Assembly (NCBI RefSeq): GCF_001645125.1
Contig: NZ_LXKA01000022.1
Coordinates: 62,001 to 126,000 of the forward strand
Reading direction: 5' to 3'
DNA from: Paraburkholderia ginsengiterrae
GTDB taxonomy: Bacteria > Pseudomonadota > Gammaproteobacteria > Burkholderiales > Burkholderiaceae
Length of the DNA stretch: 64,000 nucleotides
The first letter of the stretch is position 1. Each line of letters opens with the position of its first letter. Position numbers and translations under genes: made by a program. The notes under the pieces were generated by a model. The model had not been told where the DNA came from, ran no database searches, and worked only from the letters and a program-made list of their open reading frames with translations. Below, in pieces: positions 9,600-18,722 of this stretch.

Positions 9600-11309
9600 C
9601 TAGCTCTTCTCGTCGAGCCGCTCCTCCTTGTAGCGGTTCTCCATCTCATGCAACCTCGCGTCGACCGTAGCGAGGTCGTAATAGCCGATCGTCTTCATAT
9701 CGCGGGCGTCCTTCAATTGCCGGATCGCCGAAGGCCACGCCCCTTCTAACGCAAACTTCTCCGCCATTGCCCGATGCTGCGTCAGCGCATCGCCGCTGCC
9801 AGCGCTGGCCTGCGCGAGATACAACCACCAGGCCGGCTGATCAGGCTGGGCGCGGGTCTCTTTGAGCGCCAGCGCCTGGGCCTCGGTAAAGCGCCGCAAA
9901 GTCAGCAAGGTGCGGATATGCATGTCGATCGCGGCATTCGATTGCGGCCAGTTCGCCTGTGCAAGCGCGGCGAGGCGAGCGGCTTCGTCGTCGCGGCCGG
10001 CGCGCCGCGCGATGTCGGCCGCCAGTACGTCGAGGCTCGGCGAGTTGCGCCCGGGCTCGCCTTCGGCTCTCTCGGCCGACGCGAATGCCGCGCGTGATAA
10101 CGCCAGCGACGCCGCGGCATCGTCGTAACGTTCGAGCAGCATCTGCCCGTACGCGATGCCGTACCAGTTCGCCGCGACGTTGAGCGCGGTCCTGTCCTCG
10201 ATCTCGGAACGCAGACGCGAAACCTCCTCCCCATACTCGCTGAGGGAGTGGTCCTGCAGCAGACGCGCCCGCGCCCGCGCAAAACCATATTCGGACGACT
10301 GATGCGGTTGCCGGTAAGGCGCGCGGCGCGCGCGGTCCTGCATGTCGGCAATCCGTTCGCCGGTCAGCGGGTGTGTTCGCGCGTAGGCCGGGATGCCGGT
10401 GTCGTTCATCGCCGCGCGATCGAGGCGGCCGAAGAACGCCGGCATCGCGTACGGATCGTAGCCGGCGCCGGCCAGCAGCAGAAAACCGACGCGGTCCGCT
10501 TCGTGCTCGGCGGAACGTGAGAAACGCAACTGGTTGTCGACCGCATACGCCTGACCGCCGATCGCAATCGCGCTACCCAGGTCGCCGCTATGCGCGAGCA
10601 CGCCCGCCAGCACGCCGAGCAGCATCCCGGCGAGTGCCGCATACGTGCTGTGCTCGCCCATCGTAATCATGCGCGAGATGTGCCGTTGCAGGACATGTCC
10701 CATTTCGTGACCGAGCACCGACGCCAGTTCGGATTCGGTCTGGGTCGTCACGATCAGGCCAGTATTGACGCCGATAAAGCCGCCCGGCAGCGAGAAGGCG
10801 TTGATCTGCGAGTCGCGCACCGCAAACAGGTCGAAATCCGGACGATAGCCGCCGATATAGAGCGCATTCGCCGCTGCGGCAAGTTTCGCCGCGACCGAGT
10901 TCAGATAATCGCGCACCAGCCAGTCGTCGAGATAATCGGGATCGCGCCGCACCTCGCGCATCACCCGCTCGCCGAGCTTGCGCTCGGCCTGCGGCGTCAG
11001 CGAGGCGGAGCCGCCGTTGCCCAGATCGGGCAACTGCTGCGTGAGGATCGGCGCGCGCCAGCCGGTGTTTGCGCCCGTATGGCCAGAGAAGCGGTTTTCC
11101 GCTCCGCCGTACACGCCGAACACACCTTGCGCGATGTCAGGTGGTACGAACGGGTCGGCATAGGCGTCAGACGAGCCGCTGACCAGCGGCGGCTCAGCCG
11201 GTGACGGGTTGAGCGCCACACCCGGCGCCGCATGCGTTTGCGCGAACGCGCCTGGCGGCGCCGCCAGCGCGACAGACAACAACGCAGCAAGAATCCGTTT
11301 CAGACGCAT
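9600..11309 (-). CDS. Exported M48 metalloprotease with TPR-like C-terminus (BepA/YfgC type)
   Basis: A 569-residue periplasmic zinc protease. Residues 1-23 form a signal peptide (cleavage near AFA-Q). The zinc motif HEMGH is at 201-205 and a third ligand Glu is likely in SAEHEADRVG. The C-terminal half (from about 340) is helical and alanine-rich, like the TPR section of BepA, the E. coli protease/chaperone that controls assembly or turnover of the outer-membrane protein LptD. The same role here is inference from architecture. It is divergent from moaC across 108 bases. Confidence 0.93.
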   Translation of the reverse strand: MRLKRILAALLSVALAAPPGAFAQTHAAPGVALNPSPAEPPLVSGSSDAYADPFVPPDIAQGVFGVYGGAENRFSGHTGANTGWRAPILTQQLPDLGNGGSASLTPQAERKLGERVMREVRRDPDYLDDWLVRDYLNSVAAKLAAAANALYIGGYRPDFDLFAVRDSQINAFSLPGGFIGVNTGLIVTTQTESELASVLGHEMGHVLQRHISRMITMGEHSTYAALAGMLLGVLAGVLAHSGDLGSAIAIGGQAYAVDNQLRFSRSAEHEADRVGFLLLAGAGYDPYAMPAFFGRLDRAAMNDTGIPAYARTHPLTGERIADMQDRARRAPYRQPHQSSEYGFARARARLLQDHSLSEYGEEVSRLRSEIEDRTALNVAANWYGIAYGQMLLERYDDAAASLALSRAAFASAERAEGEPGRNSPSLDVLAADIARRAGRDDEAARLAALAQANWPQSNAAIDMHIRTLLTLRRFTEAQALALKETRAQPDQPAWWLYLAQASAGSGDALTQHRAMAEKFALEGAWPSAIRQLKDARDMKTIGYYDLATVDARLHEMENRYKEERLDEKS

Positions 11310-11417
11310 CGCGAGGCCGGTCGGAGTCGGAGAGCGGCGGCCGCCGCTCGACTAAGATAACGGGCATAGGGCAATTGTAGCCACTGCTATGATAGGCGCC
11401 CTCTGAAGGAGCCCAAC

Positions 11418-11894
11418 ATGCCCGAACTCACACATTTCGACGCCGCCGGCCAGGCGCATATGGTGGATGTCGGCGGCAAGCAGGAGACCAAGCGCATTGC
11501 TATTGCGCGCGGCTCGATTCGCATGCTGCCGGAGACATTCGCGTTGATCCGCGACGGCAACGCCAAAAAGGGCGACGTGATCGGCATCGCGCGCATTGCC
11601 GCGATTCAAGGTTCGAAGCGCACCGCCGATCTGATTCCGCTATGCCATCCGCTCGCGCTCACGCGGGTCAAGGTGGACTTCGAACTCGATGAAACGATGC
11701 CTGGCGTGCATTGCACGGTTCAGGTGGAAACGCTTGGACGAACCGGGGTGGAGATGGAAGCGCTCACCGCCGTGCAGGTGGGTCTGCTGACGGTGTACGA
11801 CATGTGCAAGGCGGTGGATCGGGGGATGACGATCACCGATGTGAAGGTGCTCGAAAAGCACGGCGGGAAGTCGGGGGATTGGGTGGCGGGTTGA
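11418..11894 (+). CDS. moaC: Cyclic pyranopterin monophosphate synthase
   Basis: Molybdenum cofactor biosynthesis enzyme that converts 3',8-cyclo-7,8-dihydro-GTP, made by MoaA, into cyclic pyranopterin monophosphate. The 158 residues cover the full family: [45 protein letters not shown] and [10 protein letters not shown], ending [10 protein letters not shown] strong ribosome binding site (GAAGGAG) precedes ATG 11418. No other moa gene is nearby. Confidence 0.97.
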   Translation: MPELTHFDAAGQAHMVDVGGKQETKRIAIARGSIRMLPETFALIRDGNAKKGDVIGIARIAAIQGSKRTADLIPLCHPLALTRVKVDFELDETMPGVHCTVQVETLGRTGVEMEALTAVQVGLLTVYDMCKAVDRGMTITDVKVLEKHGGKSGDWVAG

Positions 11895-11953
11895 TGACGG
11901 CCCGCGTCATCGCCCCGCTGCGCCTATAGCGCCCTGAAACACGCGCAGCGGCG

Positions 11954-13738
11954 TCACTCGTCGTCGCTGTCGTCGTCCTGATTGGCGCCGCCCGGCGGCA
12001 TGCCGTAACGCTTGACCAGTTCGGCCTTGAACCCGGTCAGGGTCTTCTGCTCGTCGCACAGTTCGTACAGCGCGCTGAGCTGAGAGGGCCAGTCATGTAG
12101 CTCTTCGGCGAAAATTTTCAGGCGCTCGACGGTGTCGAATGCCGCCGACGTGTCGCCGTTCAACGCCTGCAGCACCGCATAGCGGCGCAGCACGGTTTCA
12201 CCCGGCAGCAGCGCAATCGCCTGCCTATGCATGGCGAGCTTGTGCGGCAGGTCCATCGAATTCATCGGCAGAAGTGTCGCCATCCCATACTCGCCCCACG
12301 CCCCAAACAGGAACGAAGGGTCCGCAGCATACTGCTCAGCCGGACGCGAGCCGTAGTACAGCACCTCGTCACGCGCGTAGTCGCGATAGACCGGATACAG
12401 CGCCGCCAGCCCGCCGAACACCACCACCACGAACGCGCCAAACGAAAGCCGCGCGGGCACGAGCCGCAGCGGCCGCGTTTCCAGCAAGCCGAACACGAAC
12501 ATCGCCGGCAACAGGAAAAACATGTACTGCTGCGGATATTCGACCAGCGCGTGCATGACCAGCACGCCAATCAACGCGATGCCGAACACGCGCGCCGCGC
12601 TTTGCGGTGCGCGCACCACGCGCACGAGCCAGCTCAGCAGGCCGAGCAGTACGATCGCGAGACCGATCAAACCGGTCTTCGCCAGCAAGTCGATAAAGAT
12701 ATCGTGCGAATTGTTGGCGATCTCGACAGCGCCGAGCGACTTCACAAATTCATACTGATAGCTCGGAAACTCGCCCCAGCCGACACCCATCAGCGGATGC
12801 GTCTTGAACATCGTCCAGCCGTACTTCCACAGCGCGAGACGCGGCGCGATCTGGCCGGCATCCTGGAAGCGTTCCGCCGCGGACTGTGCGAGGTCCAGGT
12901 GGTAGTGCACGTTGGCCCAGCGGACCAACGCGTTGACCACGAAGAACAGCACGGCCAGCACAATCGGAATGATCCAATCGCGGTTGCCGCGGCGCGGTTG
13001 CAGCTGATTGCGCGTTTGCGCGAACGCCATCCAGAAACCCGCCACCACGATCACGCCCATCTGCAGCCACGGACCCCGCGACACGGTCACCGCGAGACCC
13101 GCGGCAAAAATCGTCGACACAAGCAGCCAGATGCTGACGGCAATCCGCCGCGTTTGCACGAGGTACAGCGCGCCCGCCATGGCGAATGCAATGTAGGTGG
13201 CGAGGTGGTTGGCCTGCGCCATATTGCCGAACGGCCGGCGTTCAATGAGCACGTTATAGGCGACCACGAGCGGCGTGACGCGCGTCTCGAGGTGAAACAA
13301 CTGGATCACCTGGGTGAACACCGCGAACAGGCCGCCGACAATCAACGCCCCTGCCGCCCAGCGCAGCGCGGTCTCGTTGAGCTTCGCGCGCGTGAAACCG
13401 TAGCCGGCATGCACCGCCATGAACGCCGCCAGCAGGTAGCCGCCTCCGAGCCAGTTCATCGACGGCTGCGAGACCGGCAGCAACACCGCTTGCGCCACCA
13501 GCAACAGCCCGAACAGCAACGGCACCAGCGCGACCGTCGGCGATGCGAACGCAATGCGCGGCTTGGCGCTCGCCACCAGCAGCACGACGCCTGCGCCGGT
13601 CAGCAGATACAGCGCGAGCGCGGTAAATTCTGCGTAAAAGGTCGGAATTGGATAGGTATGGTTGACCACTGCATACGGCAGGATCAACGCGAGAGCCAGC
13701 AGAATGAAAGACAGATAGCGCGCGAAAGGGGTGGGCAT
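11954..13738 (-). CDS. PglL/O-antigen-ligase family protein, likely pilin O-oligosaccharyltransferase
   Basis: Inner-membrane protein of about 594 residues with roughly a dozen membrane segments followed by a C-terminal region of about 170 residues that looks like the Wzy_C_2 part of PglL proteins. The central segment with ERRPFGNMAQANHLATY and the periplasmic GVGWGEFPSYQYEF stretch are typical of the Wzy/WaaL/PglL superfamily. PglL enzymes move lipid-linked glycans to Ser/Thr of pilin. The neighbouring upstream gene codes a type IV pilin on the same strand, which supports this over O-antigen ligase. ATG 13738 is preferred; a GTG at 13771 is possible. Confidence 0.85.
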   Translation of the reverse strand: MPTPFARYLSFILLALALILPYAVVNHTYPIPTFYAEFTALALYLLTGAGVVLLVASAKPRIAFASPTVALVPLLFGLLLVAQAVLLPVSQPSMNWLGGGYLLAAFMAVHAGYGFTRAKLNETALRWAAGALIVGGLFAVFTQVIQLFHLETRVTPLVVAYNVLIERRPFGNMAQANHLATYIAFAMAGALYLVQTRRIAVSIWLLVSTIFAAGLAVTVSRGPWLQMGVIVVAGFWMAFAQTRNQLQPRRGNRDWIIPIVLAVLFFVVNALVRWANVHYHLDLAQSAAERFQDAGQIAPRLALWKYGWTMFKTHPLMGVGWGEFPSYQYEFVKSLGAVEIANNSHDIFIDLLAKTGLIGLAIVLLGLLSWLVRVVRAPQSAARVFGIALIGVLVMHALVEYPQQYMFFLLPAMFVFGLLETRPLRLVPARLSFGAFVVVVFGGLAALYPVYRDYARDEVLYYGSRPAEQYAADPSFLFGAWGEYGMATLLPMNSMDLPHKLAMHRQAIALLPGETVLRRYAVLQALNGDTSAAFDTVERLKIFAEELHDWPSQLSALYELCDEQKTLTGFKAELVKRYGMPPGGANQDDDSDDE

Positions 13739-13894
13739 CGAGTAACCGGTGGGCGTCAGCAACCGGCGCACTATACAAAAAAATTCTCCTGCTGTGCGCC
13801 GGCCGGGCTGAAATATCCCGAAAATCAGCGTTTTACGTGCAGCCGACTACCGCACCGGCCGCTTTCGCGGTCATCGCGCTTATCACCCAATTGC

Positions 13895-14518
13895 TCACGA
13901 ACGGCACTCCGGCGGGGCGAGATTCGACGGCAAGGTGGGCGCTTCGGCGGGCGACGGACCTGCGCCCGGCGCCGGCAGCGAGGACGCGTTCTTGCCGCCC
14001 GCGAAACATTCCCAGGTCAGCGCGCCCGCCTGCACCGCGCTCTTGCTCAACGCGATGCGCGCGGTCGGTGCATCGACGTTGTCGGGCACCGACGGCACGA
14101 GCGTCAGCGTGTTCGAACCCACGGGCGCGACGCGTGCCGTGAAGGCGACGGTGATCTGGCCGGTGTCGTCGTCGACGCGAATGGACTCGACGTTGCGCGT
14201 GGCCGGTGGCGAAGCGTAGCCGCCGCTAAAGGCGTTCCCGCTCGCGGCGTTTTCCGACACCGCGAGGCGCGCGGAGGCAGCCAGCGACAGTCCTTCGCCG
14301 ACGCGGCTGCGAGCCAGATAGTCCTGATACGCGGGAATCGCATAGGCGGCGATCACACCGACAATCGCCAGCACGATCATCAGTTCGATCAGCGTGAAGC
14401 CGCAGCCGAGGCGGCGGCAGGCCCGCGCGAGCCGGGCGGACCAGCCCTGCCGGCCAAAGCCGGTGCGCGTGCACAGCGAGGATTGGGAGTAAGGGGAATA
14501 CGGCAAAGTAACGATCAT
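13895..14518 (-). CDS. pilA: Type IV pilin (PilA-like major or minor pilin)
   Basis: The prepilin peptidase site is clear: GCG followed by [20 protein letters not shown], with Glu at mature position 5. The start at 14518 is chosen because AGGAG lies 7 bases upstream; it gives 207 residues with a 40-residue leader, far longer than usual for type IVa pilins. The mature part is about 167 residues and has a Cys pair near the C-terminus (WECFAGG and PPECRS) for the disulfide loop. It lies 156 bases upstream of a PglL-type transferase, suggesting a glycosylated pilin. Confidence 0.9.
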   Translation of the reverse strand: MIVTLPYSPYSQSSLCTRTGFGRQGWSARLARACRRLGCGFTLIELMIVLAIVGVIAAYAIPAYQDYLARSRVGEGLSLAASARLAVSENAASGNAFSGGYASPPATRNVESIRVDDDTGQITVAFTARVAPVGSNTLTLVPSVPDNVDAPTARIALSKSAVQAGALTWECFAGGKNASSLPAPGAGPSPAEAPTLPSNLAPPECRS

Positions 14519-14532
14519 CGGCAGGCTCCTGA

Positions 14533-14572
14533 AACGAAAAACGCCTGCCCCACGGATCGGAGACAGGCGTTT
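14533..14572 (-). terminator. Terminator-like hairpin in the pilA leader
   Basis: On the minus strand AAACGCCTG pairs perfectly with CAGGCGTTT, extended inward by four more pairs including GT wobbles, and followed by a short T run. It ends about 5 bases before the pilA AGGAG site. It may terminate readthrough from terC or act as an attenuator of pilA. Confidence 0.6.
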
Positions 14573-14697
14573 CAATCGTAGCCAGCGGCGCTCGCGTCAC
14601 ACAGTCAGCCGAACGGCTAACGCTGCGGTGTCGTCCGGCTCACGCTCACAGCGATGATCGACAGACGGTCATGCCGGCGCGAGGTCCAGGTCCGTCG

Positions 14698-15402
14698 TCA
14701 AACCGCCGCGCGATGCGCGTTGCGGCGCTTGAGCAAATAACCGACGATCACGACGAACAACGCACCTGCGATGCTCATGCCGTATTCGGCCACCGGCGTG
14801 TCGAGGATCGGCCAGCGGTCGCCCGCCGGATCGTTGATGATGAGGCCGCCCGCGATCCAGCCCAGCAACGCCGCGCCAAGCGTGATGACGATCGGGAAGC
14901 GGTCGAGCAGCTTGAGCACCAGCTGGCTGCCCCACACGATCAACGGAATACTCACAACCAAGCCGAAAATCACCAACGCGATGCGGTGTGCCGGATCGGC
15001 GGCCTCGGCGGCACCGGCAATCGCAATCACATTGTCGAGGCTCATCACGGCGTCCGCGACGATGATGGTCTTGATCGCGGACACCAGCTTGTCGGCCGGC
15101 TTGATGTTCTCATGCACGTCGTGCGCCGGCGCGAGCAGACGCACGCCGATCCACAGCAGCAGCAGACCGCCGGTGAACTTGAGCAACGGCACGTCGAGCA
15201 GCACGACCGCGAACGCGATCAGCGCCACGCGCAGCACGATAGCGCCCGCGGTGCCCCACAAGATGCCTTTGGTCCGTTGGGACGCCGGCAAGTTACGGCA
15301 CGCCAGCGCGATCACCACCGCGTTATCGCCACCCAGCAGAATGTCGATGACGATGATCTGCAGGACGGCGCCCCAATGGAGCGTGGCAAAGAACTCAAGC
15401 AT
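14698..15402 (-). CDS. TerC family integral membrane protein
   Basis: A 234-residue protein with about seven membrane segments. It carries the two TerC acidic signatures, DILLGGDNAVVIALA near the N-terminus and VADAVMSLDNVIAIAG in the middle; the acidic residues are thought to bind metal ions. Family members such as Alx and the YkoY/YceF group export manganese or help load exported metalloenzymes. The specific substrate here is inference only. It is followed by pilA on the same strand and preceded by a sucD terminator region. Confidence 0.92.
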   Translation of the reverse strand: MLEFFATLHWGAVLQIIVIDILLGGDNAVVIALACRNLPASQRTKGILWGTAGAIVLRVALIAFAVVLLDVPLLKFTGGLLLLWIGVRLLAPAHDVHENIKPADKLVSAIKTIIVADAVMSLDNVIAIAGAAEAADPAHRIALVIFGLVVSIPLIVWGSQLVLKLLDRFPIVITLGAALLGWIAGGLIINDPAGDRWPILDTPVAEYGMSIAGALFVVIVGYLLKRRNAHRAAV

Positions 15403-15446
15403 GATCGAACCAACAGGAAGAGATGCGGCACGCGGCCAATAAAAAA

Positions 15447-15478
15447 AGCGGAAGAGCTTACACTCCTCCGCTTTTTTA
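15447..15478 (-). terminator. Hairpin terminator between sucD and terC
   Basis: AAAAAAGCGGA and TCCGCTTTTTT arms flank an inner part with GAG/CTC pairing; the poly-A and poly-T flanks allow termination in both directions. It lies inside the terC leader, about 45 bases before its start, so it could also regulate terC. Confidence 0.65.
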
Positions 15479-15485
15479 GAACCGC

Positions 15486-15512
15486 ACGCTTACGAAAGGA
15501 TCTCGTAAGCGT
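15486..15512. other. Perfect 10-bp inverted repeat in the sucD-terC gap
   Basis: ACGCTTACGA, a 7-base loop, then TCGTAAGCGT. It sits between the two terminator-like hairpins. It lacks a T tract of its own; it may be an operator or an RNA stem in the leader of terC. Confidence 0.55.
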
Positions 15513-15514
15513 AT

Positions 15515-15540
15515 CAAAAAACGCGCCCTAACTGCGCGCG
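15515..15540 (-). terminator. First terminator after sucD
   Basis: On the minus strand CGCGC pairs with GCGCG around a 7-base loop and is followed directly by TTTTTT, starting about 10 bases after the sucD stop. The stem is short but GC-only. Confidence 0.55.
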
Positions 15541-15549
15541 ATTTTCGAT

Positions 15550-16431
15550 TTACAGCATCGCCTTCAGAAGACGCGCCATTTCCGACGGGTTCTTCGTGAC
15601 CTTGATGCCGCAGGCGTCCATGATTTCCAGCTTGGCTTCAGCCGTGTCCGCACCGCCCGAGATCAGCGCGCCGGCGTGGCCCATGCGCTTGCCTGGAGGC
15701 GCCGTGACACCGGCGATAAAGCCAACCACCGGCTTCTTCATGTTGCCCTTGATCCACTCAGCAGCGTTTGCTTCGTCCGGACCGCCGATCTCGCCGATCA
15801 TGATGACGGCGTCCGTATCCGGATCGTCGTTGAACATCTTCATCACGTCGATGTGCTTCAGACCGTTGATCGGGTCGCCGCCGATACCGACTGCCGACGA
15901 CTGACCGAGACCGATCGCCGTCAACTGGCCGACTGCTTCATACGTCAGCGTGCCCGAACGCGACACGACGCCGATGCGGCCCTTGCGGTGGATGTGACCC
16001 GGCATGATGCCGATCTTCAGTTCGTCCGGCGTGATCGTGCCCGGGCAGTTCGGTCCGAGCAGCAGCGTCTTGCGGTTTTCAGCGCGCATGCGTGCCTTGA
16101 GCTCGATCATGTCACGGACGGGGATGCCTTCCGTGATACAGATCGCCAGATCCAGGTCGGCTTCGACCGCTTCCCAGATCGCAGCAGCAGCGCCTGCCGG
16201 CGGAACGTAAATCACCGACACGGTCGCGCCCGTTTCAGCCTTGGCTTCAGCGACGCTAGCGTAGATAGGAATGCCTTCGAAGTCTTCGCCGGCACGCTTC
16301 GGGTTCACGCCCGCAACGTACGCTTCGCGGCCGTTCGCATATTCACGGCAAGCACGCGTGTGGAACTGACCGGTCTTGCCGGTGATGCCCTGCGTGATGA
16401 CCTTGGTGTCTTTGTTAATCAGAATCGACAT
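15550..16431 (-). CDS. sucD: Succinyl-CoA ligase [ADP-forming] subunit alpha
   Basis: Alpha subunit of the TCA-cycle enzyme that converts succinyl-CoA to succinate with substrate-level phosphorylation. The 293 residues start MSILINKDTKVITQGITGKTG, a CoA-binding Rossmann segment. The phospho-histidine region GHAGALISGG and the upstream LLGPNCPGTITPDE are intact. It lies 116 bases downstream of sucC and forms the SucCD heterotetramer with it. Confidence 0.97.
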   Translation of the reverse strand: MSILINKDTKVITQGITGKTGQFHTRACREYANGREAYVAGVNPKRAGEDFEGIPIYASVAEAKAETGATVSVIYVPPAGAAAAIWEAVEADLDLAICITEGIPVRDMIELKARMRAENRKTLLLGPNCPGTITPDELKIGIMPGHIHRKGRIGVVSRSGTLTYEAVGQLTAIGLGQSSAVGIGGDPINGLKHIDVMKMFNDDPDTDAVIMIGEIGGPDEANAAEWIKGNMKKPVVGFIAGVTAPPGKRMGHAGALISGGADTAEAKLEIMDACGIKVTKNPSEMARLLKAML

Positions 16432-16547
16432 GTATTGACCTCTGTTCGTTTGGCGTCGCGCGGTGACGCCGCGAGGCTGGATGTTCTCCGCCCGCGTCGC
16501 TCACGCGCCGCCATTCGTAATCCTGGTGAACGCGCTCTGGGTTTGGC

Positions 16548-17717
16548 TTACGCCTTGCCCGCAGCAGCCGCGACGACCTTCTGAGCCGCTTCTTCCATGC
16601 TGTCTGCCGCAATGATCGGCAGGCCGGATTCAGCGAGCATCTTCTTGCCCAGGTCTTCGTTCGTGCCCTTCATGCGGACCACGAGCGGCACCTTCAGCGA
16701 GACGGCCTTCGACGCAGCGATCACACCTTCCGCGATCACGTCGCAGCGCATGATGCCGCCGAAGATGTTGACCAGAATCGCGGTCAGGTTCGGGTTCTTC
16801 AGCATGATCTTGAACGCTTCCGTGACCTTCTCGGTCGTGGCGCCACCGCCCACGTCCAGGAAGTTCGCCGGTTCGCCGCCGAACAGCTTGATGGTGTCCA
16901 TCGTTGCCATGGCGAGGCCCGCGCCGTTCACGAGGCAGCCGATGTTGCCGTCGAGCGAGATGTACGCGAGGTCGAACTTCGAGGCTTCAACTTCAGCCGG
17001 ATCTTCTTCGTCCAGATCGCGGTACGCGACGATTTCCGGGTGACGGAACAGTGCGTTCGAATCGAAGTTGAACTTCGCGTCCAGAGCGATGACCTTGCCG
17101 TCGCCGGTCAGGATCAGCGGGTTGATTTCAGCCAGCGATGCGTCGGTTTCCCAGAATGCCTTGTACAGGCCTTGCAGGATCGCGCGTGCTTGCGGCAGCG
17201 AAGCGGCGGGCACGCCGATCTTCGTGGCCAGTTCGTCGGCTTCCGCATCTTTCAGACCGGTTGCCGGGTCGACCGCGATCTTGTGGATCAGCTCAGGCGT
17301 CTTTTCCGCGACTTCTTCGACGTCCATGCCGCCTTCGCTCGATGCCATCACGACGATCTTCTGCGAAACGCGATCGATCACGAGGCCGACATACAGTTCC
17401 TTCTTGATGTCAGCGCCTTCTTCGATCAGCAGACGATTCACCTTCTGGCCTTCCGGACCGGTCTGGTGCGTGACGAGCTGCATGCCGAGGATCTGGTTCG
17501 AGTATTCACGAACCTGTTCCAGCGACTTGGCGACCTTCACGCCGCCGCCCTTGCCACGGCCACCTGCGTGGATCTGAGCCTTCACGACCCATACCGGGCC
17601 GCCGAGCTCTTCCGCGGCCTTGACCGCATCATCCACCGAGAAGACCGGCTTGCCGCGCGGTACCGCGACGCCGAATTTCCGCAGGATTTCCTTACCCTGG
17701 TACTCGTGAATCTTCAT
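16548..17717 (-). CDS. sucC: Succinyl-CoA ligase [ADP-forming] subunit beta
   Basis: Beta subunit with the ATP-grasp domain, 389 residues, full length. It begins [27 protein letters not shown] is the nucleotide loop region and [15 protein letters not shown] is near the C-terminus. The start overlaps the stop of the upstream DUF2889 gene by ATGA, so translation of sucC is probably coupled to it. There is no sucAB nearby. Confidence 0.97.
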   Translation of the reverse strand: MKIHEYQGKEILRKFGVAVPRGKPVFSVDDAVKAAEELGGPVWVVKAQIHAGGRGKGGGVKVAKSLEQVREYSNQILGMQLVTHQTGPEGQKVNRLLIEEGADIKKELYVGLVIDRVSQKIVVMASSEGGMDVEEVAEKTPELIHKIAVDPATGLKDAEADELATKIGVPAASLPQARAILQGLYKAFWETDASLAEINPLILTGDGKVIALDAKFNFDSNALFRHPEIVAYRDLDEEDPAEVEASKFDLAYISLDGNIGCLVNGAGLAMATMDTIKLFGGEPANFLDVGGGATTEKVTEAFKIMLKNPNLTAILVNIFGGIMRCDVIAEGVIAASKAVSLKVPLVVRMKGTNEDLGKKMLAESGLPIIAADSMEEAAQKVVAAAAGKA

Positions 17718-18454
17718 GCGTGATTCCCTTCAGTCTGAGAGTTGGATTGAACTTCGTTTCCGCTGCCGGCGCTCATGCCGGACGCGTGGCCGCCCTTGCC
17801 TGTCTGGCGAACCGCCCCGTCGTCTGACGCTGCCGCACGATCCGCTAGATGCGGGGCGCGGCCATACCAGCGCGGATAAAACTGTTGCACCGCCTCGCCG
17901 TCGAAACGCAGCGCGTGGCAGCGTCCCAGCTGGAATGGCGGTTTGTCGTTGGAATGCTCGCCCGTGCTGTCAGACGATTCGTCTCCTGAACCCGCGTTCC
18001 CGCCCGGCGCACTGTCGCCTGTATTCCACACGTCGCCGGCGAAGGCCTGAATCGCGGCGGTTGGCAGGATGGCGCACAGCTCGGTGAGATGCGTGCAACC
18101 AGCCGTGCCGCCGAGCAAACGGGCAGCTTCACGACGGAAGTTTTGGCGCAGATTGAGCCCGATGAGGGCACGGTAGGCGGGATTGCTGACTTGGCACAAA
18201 CCAGGATAGGGCACCCAGTCGGACGACGCTTCGGCGTCGACGACATTGAGCTTGCGATCGATGGTGATGCGAAGCCAGAGTTCATGGATCGGCTGACCAT
18301 TGGACCGGACGCCCGACGCAAGTACCACATCGCGCGGTTTTTCGTCGGTCAAGCACGCTTCCACATCCCACAGGCCATCTGCTCTCTCATAGGCTTCCGC
18401 TCTGATTGCGCGACGGTGGCGCAACTGACGGGACACTGGCGGGGAGAGCGGCAT
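17714..18454 (-). CDS. DUF2889 domain protein, overlapping sucC
   Basis: Protein of 246 residues from ATG 18454 ([22 protein letters not shown]); a GTG at 18526 would add 24. The first 150 residues match the DUF2889 pattern: [24 protein letters not shown], then a strand-rich core with [15 protein letters not shown] and GCTHLTEL. The last 90 residues are low complexity, rich in Gly, Ser and Asp. The function of DUF2889 is unknown. The stop overlaps the sucC start by ATGA, an unusual link between an unknown protein and a TCA enzyme. Confidence 0.85.
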   Translation of the reverse strand: MPLSPPVSRQLRHRRAIRAEAYERADGLWDVEACLTDEKPRDVVLASGVRSNGQPIHELWLRITIDRKLNVVDAEASSDWVPYPGLCQVSNPAYRALIGLNLRQNFRREAARLLGGTAGCTHLTELCAILPTAAIQAFAGDVWNTGDSAPGGNAGSGDESSDSTGEHSNDKPPFQLGRCHALRFDGEAVQQFYPRWYGRAPHLADRAAASDDGAVRQTGKGGHASGMSAGSGNEVQSNSQTEGNHA

Positions 18455-18604
18455 GCGGAAAGGAAAGGCCGGATTGGAAAACCCACGAATTTTAGCATAC
18501 TGGGTATTTGAGACAGGTCGGAACACGCACAGGCACGCCGCAGGCGGCTGAGCGCGGCGGAGGCTATCTCGGAGGGGTGGTGCGCGAACTGGGATGAGGT
18601 GCTT

Positions 18605-18722
18605 TTTTGCCGGCTTGCAGGTTTGCTTGCTTGCCGGGCCGCTTGTTTGTCAGCGCGGTTGTTTGCCGGGCCTCTTAATTGTCGATCCGCTTACTAGCCT
18701 GCCTGCTTACTCCTCGGGCCAC
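18605..18722. repeat. Degenerate short repeats downstream of recX
   Basis: Three imperfect copies of a core CGGGCC[G/T/A]CTT occur at about 18635, 18667 and 18715, among many GCTTG and TTTGC words. The recX stop lies at the right edge. No coding capacity is evident. Confidence 0.45.

Noticed and set aside
12227-14581. A 784-codon open frame on the plus strand opposite the pglL-like and pilin genes
   Set aside because: The product is a run of Arg, His and Gln with no domain, as expected opposite GC-rich genes. The minus-strand genes have clear families and a ribosome binding site.
15403-15549. Mn2+ (yybP-ykoY) riboswitch before terC
   Set aside because: The characteristic GGGGAGUA-type words are not seen; only terminator-like stems are present.
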